This document shows, piece after piece, positions 9,833 to 20,149 of a DNA stretch of 64,000 bases (within the stretch, counting starts at the first letter, position 1; the number at the start of each line of letters is the position of its first letter). The stretch spans positions 186,001 to 250,000 of the forward strand of contig NW_026705392.1 of assembly GCF_029867415.1 (NCBI RefSeq), given 5' to 3'. The notes beneath the pieces were generated by a model, which was not told the origin of the DNA, searched no databases, and saw nothing but the letters and a program-made list of their open reading frames with translations. The DNA comes from Vicia villosa. Taxonomy: Eukaryota; Streptophyta; Magnoliopsida; Fabales; Fabaceae. The position numbers and the translations under genes were made by a program.

Positions 9833-11017
9833 CTAAGATCCTAGCCTACGCAAAATCCGCGCCAGAACATCATGAATCCCGTCAGTGCTTGTAGCTTGCC
9901 TTGCCATGAAGGAGCGAAACTCAGCATTGGCTGCTTCTTGCGCGTCCAAACGAGAAGCCAACATAGCTTGATTTTGATGAAGAGTTTCCAAGGTCTCCAT
10001 CAGAGCTGAGGTTTCACCAGAAGAAGAGGCACCTGAATTTCTGCCAAAAGGGACAGCAATTCCAGCAGGGTGATCTTCTGGAAGATCTTCAGCTTGTGCA
10101 TCTTCCATTTCCTCATCTGAGTCTGACTCAGAAGTAGCCTTAGCATATTCTGGTTCAGGCAGCTCAGAAGTTCCAGCTTCCAACGCTTGAAGAATAGCTG
10201 CTAGGTTTGTTGGAGGAGTAGGACCAGCAACTTCAGCACGATAAACCACTACTGGAAAGACCATGTGAGGTGCTTTTTCAGAAGGGTTCATTCTGAACCA
10301 GTTGAACAGCCACTGAAAATCTCCAGTCAGCACAGGAAACCATGGTTTCCACACCACGATGTCTCTGCAGAGATTTTCTTCTTCCAACTCATCTGCAGGT
10401 ATCTTCTTCTCAAGAACACTTCTGTTCCTGATGAGATGGTGACGGCTGCTTTCACCAGCTTCCAGCCGAAGACCACGAATACCAGGAGCTTCAGACATGG
10501 TCCTTCTCTGAGTGTCTGTTGCCCTATCCAGAAAATCCTGACGAAAGGTATCCCAAAGGTTGTTTGTGGCATACTCATCCAGATGGTTAAGGTGAGCAGC
10601 ACCCAGAATCTCCAACCAGCCATTTACATCAGAATGTAAAAGCTCCAGATATGATTGAGTGGTAGGGGTTGGAGGGTTGACAGTGAACCTGGAGTCGGGA
10701 AGAACAACACTATAGGGATTAGGTGTTCTGGTGGGAAAAGGGTGTGAGAGAGATGAAGAAATATCTGATGGATGGGTTGAAGGAGAGGAGATATCAGATG
10801 GTGAAGAGAGTGGTTCCGAGAGGATGAATGAGGAGGAAGAGGTGGTGGAGGTCTTTGAAGAGGGAGGTGATTGAGGGGTACTGTCAAGGGGTTGATACAC
10901 TTTTAGAGGGTCATAGGTGATCCTTACTCTTTTTGGTTTGGTTTCTGGTTCAGCAGTTGCCTTTCTCTTTTGTTTCCGATCATTATCTTGATTCCCAGAG
11001 CTTGACGATGGATTCAT
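9833..11017 (-). CDS. Accessory ORF of Sirevirus (function unknown)
   Basis: An intact 394-residue frame downstream of the truncated pol, in the place where Sireviruses carry an extra, sometimes called env-like, ORF. The first 100 residues are Ser/Pro/Thr-rich, with a basic stretch near 12-33 (KQKRKATAEPETKPKRVR) that could act as a nuclear signal. The middle (about 120-290) is a globular-looking, Trp-rich region (WLEILGAAHL, WKPWFPVLTG, WLFNWFRMNP). An acidic tract (SDSDEEMEDAQAED) follows near 300, and the C-terminus (about 338-380) looks coiled-coil (SALMETLETLHQNQ). I see no signal peptide or transmembrane segment, so an envelope role is not supported. It is the only undamaged long ORF in the element. 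Confidence 0.7.
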   Translation of the reverse strand: MNPSSSSGNQDNDRKQKRKATAEPETKPKRVRITYDPLKVYQPLDSTPQSPPSSKTSTTSSSSFILSEPLSSPSDISSPSTHPSDISSSLSHPFPTRTPNPYSVVLPDSRFTVNPPTPTTQSYLELLHSDVNGWLEILGAAHLNHLDEYATNNLWDTFRQDFLDRATDTQRRTMSEAPGIRGLRLEAGESSRHHLIRNRSVLEKKIPADELEEENLCRDIVVWKPWFPVLTGDFQWLFNWFRMNPSEKAPHMVFPVVVYRAEVAGPTPPTNLAAILQALEAGTSELPEPEYAKATSESDSDEEMEDAQAEDLPEDHPAGIAVPFGRNSGASSSGETSALMETLETLHQNQAMLASRLDAQEAANAEFRSFMARQATSTDGIHDVLARILRRLGS

Positions 11018-11500
11018 GATGAATTTGCAGATATTTGAAACTGCTAGGGTTTATGATATGAATGTAGAGAGAGAGAGAGAACGAAAAAGAAACTGTATGC
11101 AAAGTGAGAAAAATATAAGAGGGAAAAGAAACGTTTGAAGAATATAAAAAGAAAACTGAAAGGGAGTTAATGATGAAAAGCATTTAATGTTACGTGACAT
11201 GAGGAGAGATAATAATGACAAAAGACGTGACTTGCACAGTTACCTAAGTAGACGTCCCCTCAACTGCACGCACGCTTGTCCAGGAGTAGTGAACACGTGT
11301 TTACCATCTGGATAGCCAGTTACAGCTGTTTTGCTTTTAAAGAGATTCTGAATCAACTTAGACAATGAAACGTTAGTAGTAACTGAATCACAATTTCTAA
11401 TTGATTTTAAACAGAACTTCTTAAGAACAAGATTTCATTTCAGAAGATACCCATATATAAGAACTTCTCATCTTCTAATTTTGGGCTTGTTTCTGAAGAC
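11018..11500 (-). other. Junction left by loss of RT and RNase H
   Basis: 483 bp between the accessory ORF and the integrase end, without coding potential. The right edge still reads VFRNKP in frame after a stop, a trace of the first RT residues; the rest of RT (YxDD box included) and RNase H are absent. An AG-rich leader ((GA)n near 11065) precedes the accessory ORF. The exact deletion edges cannot be set without an autonomous relative. Confidence 0.6.
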
Positions 11501-12988
11501 TCATTTTGTACCGATTATATTGAATCCATCTGGTTTAGGGACAAGATCCCAAACATCATTCCTTGTAAACTGATTCAGTTCTTCTTGCATAGCAATTATC
11601 CAGTCTGGATCTTCTAGAGCATGATCAACAGATGTTGGCTCGATCAAAGATACAAGACCTAATTGACAGTCTGCATTGTTCTTAAGGAATGCTCTTGTTC
11701 TGATTGGATCATCCTTCTTTCCAAGAATGACATCTTCTGAATGACCAGTGATGAGTCTGGATGATCTTCTGACAGTTGGTTCTTCAGATATGCTTAGATT
11801 CTCCAGAGAAGCTGATACTTGATCTTCCGATTCTTTGCTTCTGAGAAGCTCTGCTTCTGATGCTTTGCTTCTTGGCTCAACAACTTCTGATATATCAATA
11901 TCACAATCTGCAAAATTATCAAACTGCTTTGGTTTTTCAGAACCAAGCTTATCATCAAACCTGATATTGATTGATTCTTCTACAATCAATGTTTCAGTAT
12001 TGTATACTCTGTAGCCTTTTGAGCGTTCAGAATATCCAAGAAGGAAACATTTTTGAGCTTTGGAATCAAACTTACCAAGATGATCTTTAGTGTTCAGAAT
12101 AAAGCATACACATCCAAAAGGATGGAAATATGAAATGTTGGGCTTTCTATTCTTCCACAATTCATAAGGAGTCTTATTTAGAATAGGTCTGATAGAGATT
12201 CTATTCTGAATATAGCATGCAGTGTTTATTGCTTCTGCCCAGAAATGCTTAGCCATATTGGTTTCATTGATCATGGTTCTGGCCATTTCTTGTAGAGTCC
12301 TATTCTTTCGTTCTACAACTCCATTTTGCTGTGGAGTTCTAGGACAAGAGAAATCATGGGCAATGCCATTCTCTTTGAAGAATTCTTCAAAGGATCTGTT
12401 CTCAAATTCACCACCATGATCACTTCTGACCTTTATGATTTTACACTCTTTTTCAGATTGAATCTGAATGCAGAAATCAAAGAACACTGAATGAGTCTCA
12501 TCCTTGTGTTTCAAGAATTTTACCCAAGTCCAGCGGCTATAATCATCTACGATGACTAATCCATATTTCTTCCCTCTGACAGATGCTGTTTTGACTGGGC
12601 CAAACAGATCAATGTGCAAGAGTTCTAATGGCCTTGAGGTAGAAACAACATTCTTGGACTTGAATGCAGGTTTGGAGAACTTGCCCTTCTGACATGCTTC
12701 ACAAAGAGCATCTGATTTGAATTTCAGATTAGGGAGTCCTCTGACAAGATTCAGTTTGTTAATCTGAGAAATCTTTCTCAAACTAGCATGACCTAATCTT
12801 CTGTGCCAGACCCACTGCTCTTCAGAAACAGACATAAGACAAGTCACCTTCTGACTCATAAGATCTTGCAGATCTGTCTTATAAATGTTGTTCTTCCTCT
12901 TGCCTGTAAATAGGATTGAGCCATCCTTCTGATTTACAGCCTTGCAAGACTCTTGATTAAAGATTATATCATAACCATTGTCACTCAA
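11501..12988 (-). pseudogene. Sirevirus integrase with RT stub
   Basis: A 495-residue open frame. The zinc region has HRRLGH and CEACQKGK (HHCC). The catalytic core shows the first Asp in LLHIDLFGP, the second in VRSDHGGEF and the Glu in QQNGVVERKNRT, so the DDE triad is present. The C-terminal part ends DPDWIIAMQEELNQF and NIIGTK, the entry into RT, where a TGA stop (11501-11503) closes the frame. Upstream, a stop near 13018 separates it from the protease. The integrase core looks intact, but as part of a polyprotein it cannot be made normally because of the stop and frameshift before it. Confidence 0.85.
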
Positions 12989-13015
12989 TTGACTGATAGA
13001 TAAGAGGTTATGTGT

Positions 13016-13246
13016 TTATCCTTCTACAAGAAGTACATTAGAAATGGAAGGAGAGTTACCAGACTTTATAGTTCCAGAGCCAATTATCTTGCCCTTCTGA
13101 TCTCCTCCAAACTTGACTTCTCCTCCAGACTTAAGCACCAGGTCTTGGAACATAGACATTCTTCCTGTCATGTGTCGTGAGCATCCAGAGTCCAGGTACC
13201 ATGACATGTTGTGCTTTGTCCTTTTTGCAGTCAAGGATATCTGCAA
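13016..13246 (-). pseudogene. Sirevirus protease segment
   Basis: A 76-residue frame with the copia aspartic protease signature WYLDSGCSRHMTG and a continuing FGGDQKGKIIGSGTI stretch. It overlaps the end of gag in another frame: the gag frame runs through the same bases near 13200 without the signature, so a one-base indel there separates protease from gag. It ends at a TAA near 13018, in the link to integrase (LVEG just before the stop, HNLLSISQL just after). Confidence 0.8.
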
Positions 13247-15056
13247 TAGGAATAATCTTATCCTTAGGTACCCATATCTTTTTGGGTCCTTTCTTGTTAG
13301 ATTTTCTCAAGTTCTGATTGAACTTGGGTTTAACATTGTAAGCAATAGGAGGAACAGCATGATAATTTTTAATGTGAGTTTCATGATATTTCCTAGGTTG
13401 TGTCACATGCTTTTTGGTGTGTGTTATGTGAAAACTTTGAGCATGTGAAGTGTGCCTAATATCATGGGAGTGGCCATACTTGAACTGATCATACAATGGC
13501 TTGTATGTGAGTTTCATTTCATCAACAGGTTCAAGTTTGTATGGGGTTTCACCCTCAAAACCAATGCCAACTCTTTTGTTTCCAGACACAGCATATATCA
13601 TAGAAGCTAGCTGACTTCTGCCAATACTTCTAGATAAGAACTTCCTGAAACTTAAATCATATTCTTTCAGAATATGGTTTAGACTAGGAGTGGATTGTTC
13701 TGAATCAGAAGGAGATCCAACATTATTGGATAATTTTAAAAGTTTTTCTTTTAATTCAGAATTCTCCAACTCAAGCTTCTTTGTTTCAAATTCAAATAGC
13801 TTTTTCAGCTTTTTGTATTTGAGACTAATCTGAGACTTGAGTTCCAGAAGTTCAGTTAGACCGGAAACTAACTCATCTCTAGTAAGTTCAGAAAATACCT
13901 CTTCAGAATCTGATTCTGATGTAGATTCTGATCCGTCATCCTCTGTCGCCATCAGCGCGCAATTAGCCTGCTCATCTTCAGAGTCTGAATCATCTTCTGA
14001 CTCATCCCAGGTTGCCATAAGACCTTTCTTCTTGTGAAACTTCTTCTTGGGATTTTCCTTCTGAAGATGTGGGCATTCATTCTTGAAGTGTCCAGGCTCA
14101 TTGCATTCATAGCACATGACCTTCTTCTTGTCAAATCTTCTGTCATCAGAAGATTCTCCACGTTCAAATTTCTTTGAACTTCTGAAGCCTCTGAACTTCC
14201 TTTGCTTGGTCTTCCAGAGTTGATTTAGCCTTCTGGAGATCAAAGACAGTTCATCTTCTTCTTCAGATTCTGATTCTTCAGGATCTTCTTCTCTAGCCTG
14301 AAAAGCGTTAGTGCATTTCTTGATATTTGATTTTAATGCAATAGACTTACCTTTCTTTTGAGGCTCATTTGCGTCCAACTCTATTTCATGACTTCTCAAG
14401 GCACTGATAAGCTCTTCCAGAGAAACTTCATTCAGATTCTTTGCAATCTTGAATGCAGTCACCATAGGACCCCATCTTCTGGGTAAGCTTCTGATAATCT
14501 TCTTCACGTAATCAGCCTTGGTGTATCCGTTGTCAAGAACTCTCAATCCAGCAGTAAGAGTTTGAAATCTTGAAAACATCTTTTCAATGTCTTCATCATC
14601 CTCCATCTTGAAGGCTTCATACTTCTGGATTAAAGCTAGAGCTTTAGTCTCCTTGACTTGAGCATTTCCTTCATGAGTCATTTTCAAGGACTCATATATG
14701 TCATAGGCCGTTTCCCTGTTAGATATCTTCTCATACTCAGCATGAGAGATAGCATTCAGCAAAACAGTTCTGCATTTATGATGATTCCTGAAAAGCTTTT
14801 TCTGATCATCATTCATTTCTTGCCTTGTCAGCTTTACGCCTCTGGCATTTACTGGATGTTTGTAACCATCCATCAGAAGATCCCATAGATCACCATCTAG
14901 ACCAAGAAAGTAACTTTCCAGTTTATCTTTCTAGTATTCAAAGTTTTCACCATCAAATACCGGCGGTCTAGTATAACCATTGTTACCGTTGTATTGCTCA
15001 GCAGAGCCAGATGTAGATGCAGGTGTAGGTGTAGACTTTTCACTTTCATCAACCAT
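13131..15056 (-). pseudogene. Sirevirus gag, interrupted
   Basis: The likely start is ATG at 15056 (MVDESEKS...), giving 41 codons to a TAG at 14931-14933; the same frame then continues for 580 residues from the next Met at 14873. Visible parts are the gag core (LNAISHAEYEKI, KMEDDEDIEKMFSRFQTL), a basic/acidic linker, a zinc knuckle CYECNEPGHFKNEC (C-x2-C-x4-H-x4-C), then acidic Ser-rich and coiled-coil segments. The stop falls in the conserved FEY-KDKLESYF block and would prevent full-length Gag. The 3' end runs past a frameshift into the wrong frame of protease. Virus-like particles would therefore have to come from another copy. Confidence 0.85.
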
Positions 15057-15128
15057 CTTTTACTGAAGCGTTTTTCTCTTCCTGAATCTTTTCTAAACAC
15101 GGTTAAGTGCTTGCACCTTAGAACCGGC

Positions 15129-15140
15129 GCTCTGATGCCA
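15129..15140 (-). promoter_or_regulatory. Sirevirus primer-binding site
   Basis: The minus strand reads TGGCATCAGAGC two bases from the LTR end, one mismatch from the usual TGGTATCAGAGC initiator-tRNA-Met site. Confidence 0.75.
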
Positions 15141-15142
15141 AT

Positions 15143-16350
15143 TGAAGGATAGAAAAACACTTAGAAAGGGGGGGTTTGAATAAGTGTAGTTTTAAAAACT
15201 TGACAGATAAAAATAAATTGCACAGTTATTTTTATCCTGGTTCGTTGTTAACTAAACTACTCCAGTCCACCCCCGCAGAGATGATTTACCTCAACTGAGG
15301 ATTTAATCCACTAATCGCACGGATTACAATGGTTTTCCACTTAGTCAGCAACTAAGTCTTCCAGAGTCTTCTGATCACACACTGATCACTCCAGGAACAA
15401 CTGCTTAGATACCCTCTAAGACTTTTCTAGAGTCTACTGATCCACACGATCACTCTAGTTACAACCTGCTTAGATCACTTCTAAGACTTCCTAGAGTATT
15501 CTGATCCACACGATCACTCTAGTTCCTTACAACTTAATGTAATCAATTCTAAGAGTATTACAAATGCTTCTTAAAAGCGATAATCACAAACTGTGATATT
15601 TCTCTTAACGTTTAAGCTTAATCTCACTAATATATTACAACAGCAATGTAGTGAGCTTTGATGAAGATGAAGATTCTGAGCTTTGAATTTGAACAGCGTT
15701 TCAGCAAGTTAATTTGAATTGTTTTGTTCAGGATCGTTAACCTTGCTTCTCATCAGAACTTCATATTTATAGGCGTTGGAGAAGATGACCGTTGAGTGCA
15801 TTTAATGCTTTGCGTGTTCCGTACAGCATCGCATTTAATGTTATACGCTTTTGTCAACTACCTCGAGCCTTGTTCACGCTGTGTCTACTGACGTAGCCTA
15901 GAATAGCTTTTAACGTTCCTTTTGTCAGTCAGCGTAGCTTGCCACTTGTACTTCCTTCTGATCTGATGTTTGTGAATACAACGTTTGAATATCATCAGAG
16001 TCAAACAGCTTGGTGCAAAGCATCTTCTGATCTTCTGACCTTGAAGTGCTTCTGAGCGTGATACCATCAGAACTTCAGTGCTTCTGTTCTCTTGTTCTTC
16101 TGATGCTTCCATAGACCCATGTTCTGATTCTGCTTCGACCATCTTCTGATGTCTTGCCAGACCATGTTCTGATGTTGCATGCTGAACCCTTTGAGACAAA
16201 GCTTCTGAGCGCTGAATTATGCGTACTCTTTATATATTCCCTGAAAAGGAAATTGCATTGGATTAGAGTACCATATTATCTTAAGCAAAATTCATATTAT
16301 TGTTATCATCAAAACTAAGATAATTGATCAGAACAAATCTTGTTCTAACA
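15143..16350 (-). repeat. Sirevirus 5' LTR
   Basis: 1208 bp, the same length and apparently the same sequence as 7374-8581. It is adjoined on its internal side by the primer site, which makes it the 5' LTR of the minus-strand element. Confidence 0.92.
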
Positions 16351-18188
16351 TCTTTGGCTAAGGTAAGGGGGACTCTCCGGTTATCATCTATTATCGTATT
16401 CTTGGATAATAATATTGATTAGGGATGTTGTTGAGTCAATTGGATTATATGTCGGGTTTAGGGAGGTTATGAATTGATGAAAATTGCATGGATTATTGAT
16501 TGATTATGTGTTGTTTTGATGTGTGATGATGAATAATGATGCAATTGATGATTAACTGCATGTATATGACGTTTAGAGTCAGTTTTGGACTCAGATTGAG
16601 TCATATCGCAGGATCTGACGCAGACCCGAAAATCTGTGAAATCGCCAGTTCGCGCCGCGTCCTAGTGTTGGCGCCGCGAAGGCGTACTTTTTCCTCGCAT
16701 CGCGCCGCGTGCATAGGTTGGCGCCGTGAACGTGTTTGTGTGCTTCAGGTCGCGCCGCGAAGTCTTGGTTGCGCCGCGTGCTGTAGCGTTAGTTGTTTTC
16801 TTCAAAAGTTAAATGATGTGTAACTTTCGAACCGTAGGTCCGTTTTTAGTGCCGTTTCGAGCACGATGAATCTTATGAGATAGCCTATGTTTTAAATGAT
16901 GAAATGAGGTGTGAATCCAATTATTTTTAAATATGATTTTATTTCTTGGTGTATGATGTATTGTACATATATGTGATGAGATGTGTTAAATACATGATAT
17001 GTTGAAATATTAATCATGTGACGATTTGTTTAATTGGATGATGTATTGTTGACATATATGATGAAATGTGACAATATGAGATGTTGTTTTGAAAAACATT
17101 ATGATGTGATGATTTGTTTAGAGTCGTATGATGATGACTGATTTGCTTTGAAATGATGTGAATACATGTGTGTCCTTATTTTTGATGATGATGATTGATG
17201 TGGACACTTGTATGTTCTTTAATGATGATGATGATGATGATGATTGATTATATTTGAATGATGCTAATGTATATAAACATACTTTGATGATGATGATGAT
17301 GATGATGAAATGGGTATTTGATGATGTTACTCATTAGACTTGACGATGGTATAGTATGTTGTATATGTTGCATTCATTCATGTTCATTGATGATACTGTA
17401 TCCATAAGGGTGTGTTGGATCAGTGAAGGGCATGATTCCCATTGTGTGGAATCTGTGCTGGCAGGGCCGTATCTTGATGATGTTGGATCGGTCATGGGTT
17501 ATTCCCATTTGATGAGGTTGGTACCACATGCATAGTGTCAGTTCATACATATGCATACTTTTATAACATGATTGGATGTATTCCAGTGTTATAAATATTG
17601 ATGATGTGTTGGTTGTGTGTTTTGTTGAATTAATGTTGAGTATGATTGTCTGTTTGAAAGATGTGTTCTGTTGATGTTTGTGTAAACGATAGATGTTCCT
17701 GATAATCTGAATATGATGAAATTGGGTGAATGATATAACTATGATGTGTTGTTATTTAAGATGCAATAACATTTGTTAACTGTGATGAGACTCACCCTTA
17801 CTGTTGACATTTTCAGATTGAGGATAGCTGCTTTCGACTTGGTGAGGATTAGCTCATAAGTCAGTGTATTAGTATAGCGTCAGGTGTCATGCTCTGATAT
17901 TGTAACACTGGGGGAACGTTAGCTTAGTGTTTATGATGATACTCTATCGTGTTGTATTGTATTAAATTCTGTGGGATATTGCATAGATGGTGTTATGCTT
18001 ATCCGTATGATGAATTTTCCGCTGTGTTAACATGAGATGTTTATGTATTATGACAGATTGTTCCTTAGTGAAAGCATGACAATGAATTTATGATAATTTG
18101 TTTTAAATTGAATTGTGGCACCCTTGTTTTCATGTTTTACTCTGAAAATTATTTTATAAATTTCCGTGGGGTTTAGAAGGGTGTTACA
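16351..18188 (+). repeat. Chromovirus LTR 1b, part 2
   Basis: Continuation of the LTR begun at 7072. It starts with the duplicated TCTTT and matches 1749-3584, ending GGGTGTTACA. It contains second copies of the donor (16363), the GC cassette (about 16651-16778), microsatellites, both hairpins (about 17432-17506), the acceptor (17816) and the anti-PBS (17891-17899). Only two bases (GT) separate its end from the next LTR. Confidence 0.9.
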
Positions 18189-18810
18189 GTTGTAACATCC
18201 CGAAAATTCTTATTTAATTAATTTAATTAAGTTCTAAATTAATTATTGGAAATTAGCATTTTATCGAATTATGTGGAAAAATATAAAATGTTAAGTTGTT
18301 GGGCCATATGGTGGAATTAGTAATATGGGGATATAATTGTGAAGGAGCCCATTTCTAATTTTATGTTTTACATAAAATAAGGGAAACAAGAGAAAGGAAG
18401 GGAGAACGTGAAAAAGAGAAGCTGGAAGAGGGAGAGCTGAAGAACGTGAAGGAGAACCAAAGAGGAGAAGACCAATTCAAGAATTTGGCTAAGGTAAGGG
18501 GGGACTTATCTGATTAGCATCTATTATCTGGTTAGGGGTTGATAGTACTGAATAGATGTAGAATTCGAATCGATTGAGTCATATGATAGATTTAGGGATT
18601 GAGTCAAATTGTATGATAATTGATCTTGCTGTTTGAATCTATGATGTTTGTGTTGTCATGGCTTCAATTGATGTGTAATTGGTGTATTATGATGTGTATT
18701 TCGTGTTGTATGTGCATTCCATTTCCTTAAGTTCGTACTGGTATGATTTGAGTGAGTTTGGAATGTGTAGAATGCTGTTTTTTTGCAGAATTTGGGGTTG
18801 CAGGTACGCA

Positions 18811-18987
18811 GTAACCGGTTACTGGCGGCAGGGTAACCGATTACTGTAGTGAAAAAGGAGAAAGATTGCTTTCTGGGAGCCGGTAATCGGTTACTGAAAG
18901 CAGGGTAACCGATTACCCATACAAAAAACAGGGGGGGTGTTTTGTGAGTCAGGGTAACCAGTTACTGGCCTTTGGGTAACCGATTAC
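18811..18987 (+). repeat. Six-copy GTAACCGGTTAC-type palindrome cassette
   Basis: Twelve-base near-palindromes start at 18811, 18833, 18883, 18905, 18954 and 18976, that is three pairs with 22 bp inside each pair and 72/71 bp between pairs. The first, GTAACCGGTTAC, is a perfect palindrome. In the second pair the arms GGTAATCGGTTAC and GTAACCGATTACC are fully complementary, giving a 13-bp stem. Each pair can thus form one hairpin. It lies just upstream of the conserved AACTTTTGAACCGT block. Confidence 0.88.
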
Positions 18988-19302
18988 CACTGAAGGTTTT
19001 TTAAAAATGATGTATCTTGTATAGTTCATAACTTTTGAACCGTTGGTCCGCTTTGTGTGCCGTTTCGAGCTAAACGAACCTTATAAAATAATCTATTTGA
19101 TGATTAATGATGTGATTGTGATTAAATGATGCATATATATATAAACATGCTTGATGATGATGATGATTATGATGAAATGAGTATTTGATGATGTTACTCA
19201 TAGACTTGACGATGGTATAAGTATGTTCATGTATGTTTGCATTCATTCATATTCATTGATGATGTTGTATCCATGATGATGTGTTGGATCAATAAAGGGC
19301 AT

Positions 19303-19377
19303 GATTCCCATTGTGTGGAATCTGTGCTGGCAGGGCTGTATCTTGATGATGTTGGATCGGTCATGGGTTATTCCCAT
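19303..19377 (+). other. Two conserved hairpins in LTR2
   Basis: GATTCC/GGAATC around CATTGTGT (19303-19322), then ATGGG/CCCAT around TTATT about 40 bases further on, identical to those in LTR1. A GGTACCACATGCATA block follows. Confidence 0.55.
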
Positions 19378-20149
19378 TTGATGATGTTGGTACCACATGC
19401 ATATTGTCAGTTCATACATATGCATACTTTTATAACATGATTGGATGTATTCCAGTGTTATGAATATTGATGATGTGTTGGTTGATTGTTTGTGATGACG
19501 AAACTTGTCTGAATGTCTGTGTATGAAACAATTGGGTGAACGATGCAGCTATGATGTGTTATTGCTTTATAACCTTATAACATTTGTTAATTATGATAAG
19601 ACTCACCCTTACATGTTGTCATTTTCAGATTGAAGATAGCGGCTGTTCGACTCGGTGAGGATTAGCTCATGAGTCAGTTATGTAGTTAGCGTCAGGTGTC
19701 ATGCTCTGATATTTGTAACACTGGGGACACGATATTTTAGAGTTTATGGTTTATAACTCTGGCTGTGTTTTGATGTTTTGAAGGATTAGTTTTAAAGATG
19801 TTAAACTTAATCCGTATGATTTAATTTCCACTGTGTTAACATGAAATGTTTATTTGATGATGATTGCCTCAGTGAATGCATGACATGACTGAATGATGTT
19901 TTAATTTATTTTGAATTGTGGCACCCTTATTTTCATGTACTCTGAATAAACTTATTTAATTTGCCATGGGGTTAGAAGGGTGTTACAAGCTACCCCACCC
20001 ACCCCGCTGCCCCATTTCTAAACGTGTGCCAAATTGTGTTTTCTTTATGTGGTATGTTTGTGTTATCCTTATTTCGTCGATTGTATGACTCATGTTCACT
20101 TTGTGGTCGTTTTCACGACATTAACTTTGACGTAGTCATGGCTGCCCCA

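Larger units (their letters stand above)
7374..16350 (-). mobile_element. Sirevirus-like Ty1/copia element lacking reverse transcriptase
   Basis: An 8977-bp insertion bounded by the target duplication TCTTT. It has two 1208-bp LTRs (TG...CA, no differences seen by eye), a primer site, gag with a CCHC knuckle, an aspartic protease, an integrase with HHCC and DDE motifs, then only a stub of RT, followed by a separate 394-residue ORF and a repeat-rich 3' region with several polypurine tracts. Domain order gag-PR-IN and a long gag are copia/Sirevirus features. RT and RNase H are absent, so the copy could not move by itself, yet the identical LTRs say it arrived very recently. In + orientation it reads right to left. 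Confidence 0.9.
18494..19628 (+). other. Putative intron inside LTR2
   Basis: Donor GCTAAG|GTAAGGGGGGAC (gt at 18494) and acceptor CATTTTCAG (ends 19628), the same sites as in LTR1, bounding 1135 bp. Splicing is inferred from conservation only. Confidence 0.45.
18191..19987 (+). repeat. Related chromovirus LTR, LTR2 (solo or orphan)
   Basis: A 1797-bp LTR starting TGTAACATCCCG and ending GGGTGTTACA. It is clearly homologous to LTR1 from about 19020 on (AACTTTTGAACCGT block, hairpins, U5) but differs in the first third and in its repeat cassette. No primer site, polypurine tract or matching target duplication is seen (left ACAGT, right AGCTA), so it may be a recombination product. Its abutment to LTR 1b suggests LTR-LTR recombination or insertion at an LTR edge. 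Confidence 0.85.

Noticed and set aside
9833..11017. An envelope protein
   Set aside because: There is no signal peptide, transmembrane helix or cleavage site visible; position alone does not support it.
18811..18987. A CRISPR-like array
   Set aside because: Repeats are palindromic, only six, unequally spaced (22/50) and inside a plant LTR; spacers are conserved between families rather than unique.
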